Positions 28,701-36,900 of a stretch of 64,000 nt of DNA are shown here, in pieces. The position numbers and the translations under genes are program-made. How positions within the stretch are numbered: position 1 is the stretch's first letter; each line of letters begins with the position of its first letter. The DNA lies in NCBI RefSeq assembly GCF_040549045.1, contig NZ_JBEWTB010000002.1, positions 4,142,501 through 4,206,500 of the forward strand, in the 5' to 3' direction. The notes under the pieces were generated by a model. The model had not been told where the DNA came from. It did no database searches and saw nothing but the letters and a program-made list of their open reading frames with translations. The DNA comes from Endozoicomonas sp. NE40 (lineage in GTDB: Bacteria > Pseudomonadota > Gammaproteobacteria > Pseudomonadales > Endozoicomonadaceae).

Positions 28701-30610
28701 TCGGGGATATGGCAGGTGACGTCTTTGGTAATGGACTATTGTCGTCTGAAACCCTGCAGATGGTGGCCGCGTTTAACCACATGCATATTTTTATTGACCC
28801 TAATCCTGACCCTGTCCGCAGTTACCATGAGAGAAGAAGGCTGTTTAATCTGCCAAGGTCAAGCTGGAAGGATTATGACAGCGGCCTGATTTCTGAAGGC
28901 GGTGGCCTGTTTTCCCGTAATGCCAAGTCCATTGTGGTCTCTGAACCTATGAAGGAACGGTTTGGAATCAAAGCTAACCGCCTTACCCCGAACGAACTGA
29001 TTCGTTCGCTGCTGCGTGCGCCGGTTGACCTGATCTGGAACGGCGGTATCGGCACCTACGTTAAAGCCATCAATGAAAGTCATGCCCATGTGGGGGACAA
29101 GGCCAATGACCCGTTGCGTATCAACGGTTGCGAACTGAGGGCGAAAGTCGTCGGCGAGGGTGGGAACCTCGGGTTAAGCCAGCTGGGACGCGTTGAGTAC
29201 GCCTTGCAGGGCGGGGCGCTGAATACGGACTTTATTGATAACTCCGGTGGCGTAGACTGTTCTGACCATGAAGTGAATATCAAGATTCTGCTGAATGATA
29301 TTGTTTCTAATGGCGATATGACCATGAAGCAGCGCAACCAGCTGCTGGAATCTATGACGGACGATGTTGCACGACTGGTGTTGCTCAATAACTACCGTCA
29401 GACGCAGGCCATTACCCAGGCTGAGTCTGAAGCCCGGTACCGGATGGATGAATACAAGCGTTTTATGGATTATCTCGAAAGTGAAGGCAGGCTGGACCGG
29501 AATATTGAATACCTGCCAGACAACGAGGCGCTCGCAGAGCGCAGTGCCGCCGGGCAGGGGCTGACCCGGCCTGAGTTGTCGCTGCTGATCTCCTACAGCA
29601 AGGCGGAACTGAAAGAAGCCTTGATGGGATCCGATGTCATCAATGAAGATTACCTGTCCAAAGAATTGTTTACCACATTCCCGGCAGTGCTGGTTGAACG
29701 GTTTTCTGAGCAGATCAACCATCATCGATTGCGCCGGGAAATCATTGCCACCCAGATTGCCAACCACATGGTGGACATGATGGGCATCACCTATGTCCAT
29801 CGAGTGCGACAGACAACCGGTGCCAATGCACCGGAAATTGCCAGGGCATTTCTGGTCAGCCGTGATGTCTTTGGTATTCAGGATTATTGGCAACTGATTG
29901 AATCGCTGGATTATCAGTTGTCCAGCAGCCTGCAGCAGCAAATGATGGGTTCCATGATCAAACTGGTACGCCGCGCCAGCCGCTGGTTTATCCGGCTGAA
30001 GCGTCAGGATCTGGTGGCGGCAGAAACCGTTGAGCAGTACGGGCCACTGATTCAGGAGTTTATTCACTCCTTCGTTGACTATCTGAGCGACACTGAGCAT
30101 GAAAACCTCAGTGCCAAAGTTGAACAGATGGTGGGTAACCAGATTCCTGAGGATGTTGCCAAGCTGGTCTGTGGTCAGCGCTATCTGCTGAGCTCCCTGC
30201 CCATTATTCAGGCTGCCGACCAGACCGGCAAACCCATTGAAAGTGTTGCCAGAATGTTCTTTGCCATTGGCGAGCGGCTCGACCTGAACTGGTACAGCCA
30301 GGAGCTGGGAAGTCTGGAAGTTACCAACCACTGGCAGTCGCTGGCACGGGACAGTATTCGCGATGAACTGACCTGGCAACAGCGGGCTCTGACGGTTGCG
30401 TTACTGAGTGCAGCTTCGGATACCGGCGATGATCTGGCTCAACAGCTGGATACCTGGATGATGCATCATCATGCCCTGGTTGTTCGCTGGCAGAGTATGC
30501 TGGCAGAGATTCGCAATGCCTCCGTATCAGAAATGGCGATGTTTACCGTAGCGAACCGTGAACTGATGGATCTGGCCCAGGCAACGATCCACTCCGCTCA
30601 ACCTCATTAA
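25769..30610 (+). CDS. gdhB: NAD-specific glutamate dehydrogenase, 180-kDa class
   Basis: Very large NAD-dependent glutamate dehydrogenase that converts glutamate to 2-oxoglutarate plus ammonium. From ATG 25769, which has GGAG eight bases upstream, the product is 1613 aa, the length of the Pseudomonas enzyme; the frame is open back to a TTG at 25700. Visible landmarks: N-terminal ACT-like regulatory segments, the catalytic region with VARGGLRWSDR and VPVGAKGGFAPK, the nucleotide-binding VIGIGDMAGDVFGNG, and LIWNGGIGTYVK. It supports growth on amino acids, fitting a host-associated lifestyle. Single gene, flanked by sizeable gaps; the next gene (ccmA) is 246 bp away. Confidence 0.97.
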   Translation: MGQRDAQERKEALDKILDELAPQIPAEQYDALRPFVYQYYSMDTRQDLMGQKRRDLLGSTLSFWKFLQYHDPEQPEIEVLNPDYPHHGWHSTHTVIRIIHRDMPFLVDSLRMKLNERGVVIHHLRNTILQSHRDEHYQMVFGDSAKDRVEATACKEAIIYVEIDRQEKDEDLEALREQIYAIMEDVSRVVEDYIPTCDRIRQLATTLTGNRAKEVQDFLGWLLDNKFTFLGYEELKVIEQSGKKQIIRPSESLLGLLKINHQGSIGQLDLEPFIEHDFFEQTEPLSFSKASVRSTVHRPAYPDFITVRQFAEDGSVVGEARIVGLYTSPVYRQSPFRIPYIASKVTDIFEQSGLGRKSHHGKDLEQILEVFPRDELFQTPKDELFQTVMEILRIQERKQIKLFIRQDLYGPFCSALVFVPREVYSTELRRRMETILCQHLQSVDSEFTTYFSESVLARVHFNFKLRNRVEFSQESINDELVMAASSWEDEVRASILESHGEVKGNKLISLYANGFSAAYREAFTPDAAAVDVEHFQRIDKDNPLSMGFYQSLNDAPDRIHFKLYHFVEPLPLADQIPIIENLGLRVIGEYPFLIHKSNEEVIWIHDFLLSFHDNVSTNIQKVDSIFKEAFEKIWFGEAENDRFNLLVLAAGMNWRQVAMLRGYARYIKQIRMGFSQTYIAETLCNNIEITRQLLELFEVRFNPELALSRTQRLARQQQIQQSILEALDQVTVLSEDRIIRRFQTVISATLRTNFYQMDEEGNPKSYISFKISPRDIPDIPKPMPLYEIFVYSPRVEGVHLRGGKVARGGLRWSDRVEDYRTEVLGLVKAQQVKNALIVPVGAKGGFAPKHMPVNPSREAMMEEGIACYQIFIRALLDVTDNLVDNEVIHPESVVYYDDNDSYLVVAADKGTATFSDIANNIAQEYNFWLGDAFASGGSAGYDHKKMGITAKGAWVSVQRHFRERSINVQQDNVTVIGIGDMAGDVFGNGLLSSETLQMVAAFNHMHIFIDPNPDPVRSYHERRRLFNLPRSSWKDYDSGLISEGGGLFSRNAKSIVVSEPMKERFGIKANRLTPNELIRSLLRAPVDLIWNGGIGTYVKAINESHAHVGDKANDPLRINGCELRAKVVGEGGNLGLSQLGRVEYALQGGALNTDFIDNSGGVDCSDHEVNIKILLNDIVSNGDMTMKQRNQLLESMTDDVARLVLLNNYRQTQAITQAESEARYRMDEYKRFMDYLESEGRLDRNIEYLPDNEALAERSAAGQGLTRPELSLLISYSKAELKEALMGSDVINEDYLSKELFTTFPAVLVERFSEQINHHRLRREIIATQIANHMVDMMGITYVHRVRQTTGANAPEIARAFLVSRDVFGIQDYWQLIESLDYQLSSSLQQQMMGSMIKLVRRASRWFIRLKRQDLVAAETVEQYGPLIQEFIHSFVDYLSDTEHENLSAKVEQMVGNQIPEDVAKLVCGQRYLLSSLPIIQAADQTGKPIESVARMFFAIGERLDLNWYSQELGSLEVTNHWQSLARDSIRDELTWQQRALTVALLSAASDTGDDLAQQLDTWMMHHHALVVRWQSMLAEIRNASVSEMAMFTVANRELMDLAQATIHSAQPH

Positions 30611-30856
30611 ACAGGATTAACTGACGGGCTGGTCTTTCCGGGTGGAAGACTGGCTACTCTGTTTGTTTGCGATGTATTCATATCAATTTTCATCTCATTT
30701 ATAGCGCGACTTTTTGCCCGTAGCCTGTTGATTTGTATCAGGGTATTAACGAATATACTCCCGACTGCCTGTGGTTTTCGGGGAATTTGCCCTGCTGCGA
30801 AGTCAGATAGATAAAAACTGCATCTGAATACTGTTTGAAAATAAAAGGATGTCGAG

Positions 30857-31546
30857 TTGCTTGAACTTGTGAAACTGGGATGTGCAAGGGACGACCGAAC
30901 CCTCTTCCGTAATCTCTCGGTTAAACTGTCCCCGGGGGAACTGCTACAGATTGAAGGGGCCAACGGTTCAGGCAAGACAACGCTGCTGAGAATTCTGGCC
31001 GGGCTGTCCGGTGATTATCAGGGGAAAATAATCTGGAAAGATAAACAACTGTCCAGTGTCTACGCTGATTTTCGTCTGTCGACGTTTTATTTTGGTCATA
31101 AACCTGCTGTAAAGGCAGAGCTGACGCCGGTGGAAAATATTGCCTGGCGTGCGAGCCTTCGAAACGAACAGTATTCTCAGCAACAGGTGTTGGAAGCGCT
31201 GCAACAGGTCAGTCTGAATGGCTATGAAGATACACCCTGCGGGCAGCTCTCCGCTGGCCAACACCGGCGTGTAGCGCTGGCTGACCTGTTTGTCGGTCAG
31301 TCATCGCTCTGGATTCTGGACGAGCCTTTTACGGCCATCGACTTTCATGGGGTAGCCTGGTTGGAAACTCTGTTGGCCAGCCATGTTGCCAGTGGTGGTA
31401 TGGTCATCATTACCAGCCATCAGAGTTTATCGGAATTGTCGGGCAGCCATCGTACGCTCAGGCTGGATGACTATGTCGTTGAAGATACCATAGAAGATGT
31501 CTCTGAAGAGGTCGGGGATCATAAAACCGGGGAGGTGTTCCTGTGA
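30857..31546 (+). CDS. ccmA: Heme exporter ATP-binding subunit CcmA
   Basis: 229-aa ABC ATPase of cytochrome c maturation system I; with CcmB (and CcmC/D) it releases holo-CcmE. Walker A GANGSGKTTLL (about 35-45), signature LSAGQHRRVALADL, Walker B LWILDEPF. The start is TTG 30857 with AAGGA seven bases upstream; an overlapping ATG at 30849 is out of frame. Its stop overlaps the ccmB start by four bases. The usual downstream ccmCDEFGH genes are missing here (see findings). Confidence 0.93.
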   Translation: MLELVKLGCARDDRTLFRNLSVKLSPGELLQIEGANGSGKTTLLRILAGLSGDYQGKIIWKDKQLSSVYADFRLSTFYFGHKPAVKAELTPVENIAWRASLRNEQYSQQQVLEALQQVSLNGYEDTPCGQLSAGQHRRVALADLFVGQSSLWILDEPFTAIDFHGVAWLETLLASHVASGGMVIITSHQSLSELSGSHRTLRLDDYVVEDTIEDVSEEVGDHKTGEVFL

Positions 31547-32253
31547 ATACTTCCAGAGATACCAAGCAGGCTCCTATGCTGGGTCGACAGGCATTTGTGG
31601 GGCTGATCCGGCGAGACCTGGTTCTGGCCTTCCGTACACCCGGCCAAACCCTGAATCCGGTGGCGTTCTATCTGATGGTTGCCAGCCTGTTTCCCATGGG
31701 TATTTCCCCGCAAGAGGCGTTATTGTCCCAGCTGGCTGGTGGGGTGGTCTGGATAGGCGCACTGCTGGCCGTGCTGTTGTCACTGGACTCCCTGTTTAAA
31801 GGGGATCAGGAAGACGGTTCACTGGAGCAGTTATTATTGTCGCCTCATCCGCTGCCGTTGCTGGTACTGGCTAAAGTCACGGCACACTGGTTAACAACAG
31901 GTCTTGCTCTGATTCTTATGGCTCCCCTGCTGGGGTTAATGTTGCATTTGCCAGCCGGGGCCTTTCCTGCACTGATACTAAGCCTGCTGCTGGGTACGCC
32001 TTTGATGAGTCTTGCCGGAGGCATTGGTGCAGCCCTTACGGTCAGGGTTCAAAGAGGCGGCGTTCTGTTAACTCTGCTGTCACTGCCGCTCTATACCCCT
32101 GTTCTGATTTTTGGTACCGGAGCCATACAGAGTGCCATTGCCGGAATGCCCTACACCGGCCATCTGCTCTGGATGGCGGCGTTGCTGGTTTTTGGATTAT
32201 GCCTGGCTCCGCTGGCTATTGCGGGAGCCTTGAGGGTTGTGGCTGATGGCTGA
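31543..32253 (+). CDS. ccmB: Heme exporter permease CcmB
   Basis: 236 aa, six predicted TM helices (e.g. LAGGVVWIGALLAVLLSLDSL, ALILMAPLLGLMLHL, LLTLLSLPLYTPVLIFGTG). The N-terminal LIRRDLVLAFRTPGQTLNPV and the SLFKGDQEDGSLEQLLLSP segment are CcmB signatures. Starts with a GTG overlapping ccmA. Normally followed directly by ccmC; here a 106-bp gap leads into an unrelated, AT-rich gene, so the rest of the system must be elsewhere or lost. Confidence 0.93.
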   Translation: MNTSRDTKQAPMLGRQAFVGLIRRDLVLAFRTPGQTLNPVAFYLMVASLFPMGISPQEALLSQLAGGVVWIGALLAVLLSLDSLFKGDQEDGSLEQLLLSPHPLPLLVLAKVTAHWLTTGLALILMAPLLGLMLHLPAGAFPALILSLLLGTPLMSLAGGIGAALTVRVQRGGVLLTLLSLPLYTPVLIFGTGAIQSAIAGMPYTGHLLWMAALLVFGLCLAPLAIAGALRVVADG

Positions 32254-32359
32254 TTGATGGGAAAGATCATTAAATAGTGGTGGCAGTAAAGTCTGGCGCA
32301 ACTTTTAATGAAAGAGATTGTCTTATGTTGACAGATATTAATTCATGGAGATATAAGCA

Positions 32360-33874
32360 ATGGATAGAGCACCGGGTTTTGGAGGCTGGCCTCTGTTTAC
32401 GCCTGAAACGAGTACAACTCAATCGAGAGCGGCTGCCGGGAGTGTTGGTACTAACCCTGTTGAAGGCAGAAAAACCTTTTGGGGCCGTACAACCGGAGTT
32501 ATCAACAGTCCTTGCCCTATCGCAAGAACTGAAAGAGATAGGAATAGGGGAGAGGCTGACCTTTATCAAGAATTAAAAAAGCAGTTGCCCTCAGAGACTC
32601 ATAATATGAAAAGCAAAAAAGATATTTTGAGCAAAGCTATCCAATATATTTCAGATTATAATTGTCAGGCTGCTAAGAATACTAATATTGTACCCATCTC
32701 ATTAAAGCGCATAGGCCAGGAAAGACCAGAATTGCCTAATGTCTATTCAGGAAAAAGTACTGATCAAGAATATGAAATGATAAGAAAGCAAGGAATTAAT
32801 TCTAAACTTAATGAGCTGGATCGACAGGTGCTTATTTGGGAAGGTAATGATTGCTACCCGCAAACAGAAACTAAAAAATCATTGCTTGAGAGGGCAGCCT
32901 CTTGTGTTTCTTTCATCAATAGCAGAAGGGATCAATGTCCAACACTTTTTGGCTCATCAATGGCCACTTCGTTTAATGACGGCCCAGAACCTATTATTGA
33001 TAAGATCACTATTAATCCAATTGTACCCACGAGATATTATCTCACAAGGGAGATAAGTTCAGACTCCACAACAGCTAGCTTTTCCTCGGAAAACTCGGTT
33101 GGCTCTGATTCCTCGAATGAAACACAGGTTGTTTATGAAGCACAACGATCATCCAACTTGATACCAGCTATCACTGATTGTCAGATAGAGGATGAAGATG
33201 TGAGTTGTCGTTTCACACATAATGTGAAGGAGAGGAAGCGGCGTGTAGAAATAAGTAATCTTATTACTAGCTTAAACGAAATGCTTCCTGATACTGATGG
33301 TTCTAATAAGGCGACAAAAAACGGTACATTAAAAAAAGCTGCTGAATATATCTCAAAATACAATACAGATAATGGTAAAGTTCATCATCTGATACCATCC
33401 AACATAAATCGCCTTAGCAATACAAAGAAGGATGAAAGCACTGTTGGTATGGAAAGAAAAAACCAGACAAGAAGGGAAAGGCGAACACAGACTGAAAGGC
33501 AAAGGCGAGAAAATATAAATGATAACTTTTGCCGTTTGGATCGTGAACTTCTTGTTTGGGAAGGTGCCAGCAGATATGACTCAAAAACCAGCAAAAAGTC
33601 TGTTCTTGAGCGGGCTATTAATTGTGTTTCGGAGATTAAAAATTCGAAGAGCAGGATGGGAGTCTCCAGCCATCCGGTTTTATTCACTCACCAGCCTGGT
33701 CGTCTGAATACAGCAGGTGCTGGATTTAATGCTAGCGTCGGATCCTTTGGTTTCGATAATAACCAGCCCTTAGTTTCGGGGATTGCAACAGGTGGCAACC
33801 AGCCTGTTAGATCTGTGGTAGTCACTGGGTACACGCTGCCAATTCTAAACGTAGTCGATTCTGATTTTTTATAA
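32360..33874 (+). CDS. Tandem basic helix-loop-helix (bHLH) protein, candidate nucleomodulin effector
   Basis: 504 aa, with four HLH-like units in an A1-B1-A2-B2 order. A2 (about 285-337) closely resembles Myc/Max-type bHLH: HNVKERKRR basic region, helix 1 to SLNEMLP, loop, then KKAAEYISKYN. H287, E291 and R295 occupy bHLH positions 5, 9 and 13, the H-E-R pattern of E-box CACGTG binders. B2 (about 371-428) has TERQRRENINDNF (E379, R382, R383), LDRELLVWEG and SKKSVLERAINCVSEI. A1 (about 57-101) and B1 (about 137-190) are paralogous to A2 and B2 but with weakened basic regions. No leucine zipper, TM or Sec signal. N-terminal 55 residues are Ser/Thr/Gly/Pro-rich; the tail is Gly/Asn/Val-rich. 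GGAG nine bases before ATG 32360 supports the start. The gene is clearly AT-richer than ccmB, suggesting transfer. Function in a host nucleus is inference. Confidence 0.85.
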   Translation: MDRAPGFGGWPLFTPETSTTQSRAAAGSVGTNPVEGRKTFWGRTTGVINSPCPIARTERDRNRGEADLYQELKKQLPSETHNMKSKKDILSKAIQYISDYNCQAAKNTNIVPISLKRIGQERPELPNVYSGKSTDQEYEMIRKQGINSKLNELDRQVLIWEGNDCYPQTETKKSLLERAASCVSFINSRRDQCPTLFGSSMATSFNDGPEPIIDKITINPIVPTRYYLTREISSDSTTASFSSENSVGSDSSNETQVVYEAQRSSNLIPAITDCQIEDEDVSCRFTHNVKERKRRVEISNLITSLNEMLPDTDGSNKATKNGTLKKAAEYISKYNTDNGKVHHLIPSNINRLSNTKKDESTVGMERKNQTRRERRTQTERQRRENINDNFCRLDRELLVWEGASRYDSKTSKKSVLERAINCVSEIKNSKSRMGVSSHPVLFTHQPGRLNTAGAGFNASVGSFGFDNNQPLVSGIATGGNQPVRSVVVTGYTLPILNVVDSDFL

Positions 33875-33922
33875 GGTTGTTTTTTCATAAGCCCCCGGTT
33901 CTGTGATTTCTTAGGGGCTCAG

Positions 33923-33979
33923 TGATTATTACTCAATATGTTCTGTCAAAGCATCAGAGTCTTGACAGATTAATAATCA
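33923..33979. repeat. Composite stem-loop between the two convergent island genes
   Basis: Two nested perfect stems: TGATTATTA (33923-33931) with TAATAATCA (33971-33979), and TCTGTCAA (33942-33949) with TTGACAGA (33962-33969). The outer right arm includes the stop codon of the minus-strand gene. Just upstream, AGCCCC and GGGGCT arms (about 33891-33918) form another weak stem. Likely a transcription barrier for both convergent genes although there is no strong T-tract. Confidence 0.6.
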
Positions 33980-36900
33980 GAATGCCATTACTGACGGTGC
34001 AAAGGCCCAGCTGGTACGATTCAGCAATCCCCTTGCCGCTGCCCCGGACAGCTCGCTGGCTTTAGAGAACAAGCATTCATAGCGGTTAGCCTGAGCTTCT
34101 ACCGTGTCTTTCAGTAACCGCTCCTGGCTTCTCACTTCTGCTACCGCTGCGTTAATTACTGCCGGTTTTTTCATGGCCTCTTCTGTTAATTCAGTATCTG
34201 CCTCCAGCTGGGTTTCTGCCGCTCTGGTTAAACCTGCGGTCAGCATCAGCCGGGCTCTTTCTTCGTAGTGTCTGACAGCGGTTGCTTCTGCCGCTTTCAC
34301 AACCCGCTTCTGGGCTTTCTTTTCGGCTTTTCGCTCGTCTCTGGCGCTCAGTCCGAGCAGGTCTGGGATCTTGCTACCCAGGATAATGGTGCGGTAATGC
34401 TCATTCAGCGTGTCCAGAATGGCTTCTTCCGATTCACCCGGGGCTGTGGTTCCGCATTGTCTTTCAATGATACCCAGCTGTTCTTCTTTCAGCGTTTGCA
34501 GAGTCAGTGCCAGCGCTGCACGGTTAGTACGGCTTGCTTCTATACCGACCTTTGCCAGCTCCGCTTTCAGAGCCTGTAGTTTTTCATCAGACCGGGTAAT
34601 CTCAGCGGCGTTTTTAATCCCTTCTTCCAGAACGCTCAGGACCTTAACGGATTCAGCGATCTGTGCTGCCAGTTGTTTACGAGACTGTTCAGTCTCTTGC
34701 AACTGTCGGGCAACCGCCTGAACATGGGTCAGGGCTTCTGCGTTGTGCGATTCACTCCAGCGCTTCCAGTGGGCATCGTAAAGCGCTTTCATTTTTTCTT
34801 CCTGAATGCGCTGGTAGTACAGATCGCGATCCATCATCCGGGCCACCAGGGTTCGGGCTTCCTTCTCACATTCTGCCCGAATCTGTTTGACCATGGGGTT
34901 GCCAGAGTTAAACATGGCCTGCTGATAGTGCTGAATGCTGTTGTAGACCGTACTGCCTAAGGTTCGGACTCTGTTTAGCAGCTGGAGGAAGCCGTGGCTG
35001 AAGACCAGGGCGGCAAGGGTGGCACCCAGTACCGGGCTGCCCAGAATCACTGCAAAGCCGGTGGCGTAGAGAGTCGCCCCCAAGGCTGCGGTCAGGGCAA
35101 TGGCAGAGGTGGCGACAGCCAGTTCAGTACCGAGTTTCTTCCATGCGCCGTCCTCACCGTGATAGATCCCTTTGATCGCCTTATACATGTTTTTGAAGGG
35201 GGTCAGAACCGGCCCCAGAACGGTACGGGCCATGGCTGTTGGCAGGCTGTCACCCTTGCCGAAGTGGCGAAGCCCTGTCGCAATAGCGTCGTAAGGGCTG
35301 GTGGCTGTCAGGAAAACAGGACCGTGATTAACAACTTTGTCCAGCAGACGAACCTGTTCGCCATCCAGGCTGCTGATACCTTCACGAATGGCGTAAGTCC
35401 CTCCCGCCTGAAGTGCTGCCTTACCAACGGTCAGGGCGGTGCCGACGGCGGTACCGATGGCAGCGCAGGCAGGTGCCGCAGCGCCAAAGGTGAGCAGTCC
35501 ACCCATAAGGCCAGCCGCTGTTCCGCAGATGCCAGCCGCAGTGCCGGTCATAACATTTTTAGCAAAATTCAGGGCGGTGGTGGTGTGCATGGTGTAGGCA
35601 GCCATATCACACAACAGCTGGAAACGCTTGATGTGTTTAGCCAGATCCGAGTTCGGGTCAACCTCTTCATTAACCGCTTCGTCACCGGCAAAGCAGGATG
35701 CCATTGAATGGGCTCTTGCCGCGTTCTGCAACTGGGTTAACAGACCGACACTGTCCGGTCCCAGCAGTGATTGTAACTGGTCCATGATCAGGGAGACATC
35801 ACCAAACAGTCGGCGGAATTGTTCGGGGTTACGCTCGGCCACTTCCAGAGCCGAGGTGATAATACTCCGGGCTTCCTGTTCCAGCGCTCTGTAACTCTGG
35901 CCTGGCAGGCGGAGTACCTGCAGGAAGCTGGCTTTGCCAGCCTGCCAGTCCTTCCACAGCTGACTGCCCGGAGCTGCAATGTTGGCAGCTGCCTGTTTTA
36001 TCGAGTCTCCGTCCAGGTCGGGAAGTTCTTTGAGTAACTGCAGGAACTCCTCTTCCGCAGAGTAGCCCAGCTTTTGCAGTGTCTTTGCCTGTTCCAGGTC
36101 GGCCAGGATCTGGGGGAAGGGACGTTCTTTATCCCAGAAAACCCGTCTTGCGAGCCTATAGACCCCTTCGGTATGGCTTCCTGCCGGACGCACTGGTGTG
36201 AATTGCTGACGGATCGAGTGAATCGTTTTGAGTGTCTCGACATCCTTGTCGTAGTCACCGCTGGTGAGAACCACCAGTCCCTCCTGACCTTTGAGTCTGG
36301 CGCGAATTTCGAACTCAGCCTGCTCCTGCTGTAAGCGACGGGCATCAAAGCGCACCTTTTGCAGGGTCATCAGGTTGGCATCGCTGCGATTGGTGTGGAA
36401 GTCTGCTTCTGCTGTGAACAGGCTTTCCATGGTGGTGTACAACCGGGTTTCCGTGTCACTGGCATTGTTGGCCAGCTTTTCCATCAGCCGCTGCACAGAG
36501 GGAACCTTCAGGGCAAACAGACGTTTCCCGACAGGTTTGTGTTGTTCGCTGTCCAGTATGCGATGCAGCTGTTCGGCACGTTCAAAGTTCTCAACCGCTT
36601 TATCCATGGCCGCCAGGGCTTCCTGCTCTTCCTCACTGAGAACCAGTGCTGTTCTGTAAGTCGCCATCAGCTCTTTAAACCGCTGGCTCTCTTTAACCAT
36701 TTTATGAAGCTGGGCTTTATTCATGGCGGCATAGTCGGCATTAACGATCCTGTGCCGGAGCTGTTGCAGGTAGACGTCAACCAGGGCATTTTCCAGATCT
36801 TTGTTCAGTTCAGCATTGGCAGGGTCTGCCAGAAAAGCCTGAAGCTCTTTGCGGTTGGTGGTCTGGCCAAGCTGCAGTAACTGGCTGGAGAGCGCTTTTA

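Noticed and set aside
29174..30379. 401-codon minus-strand frame inside gdhB
   Set aside because: Fully contained in the conserved gdhB coding region; it is a shadow frame with no recognisable domain.
32328..32357. TTGACA and TATAAG with an 18-bp spacer as promoter of the bHLH gene
   Set aside because: The predicted transcript would start a few bases downstream of ATG 32360, so it could not make the full-length message unless the start is internal.
32277..32576. Overlapping 99-codon frame at the start of the bHLH gene
   Set aside because: It overlaps the bHLH reading frame, has no family resemblance, and the HLH unit A1 is only in the other frame. An ATG at 32325 in this frame has no Shine-Dalgarno.
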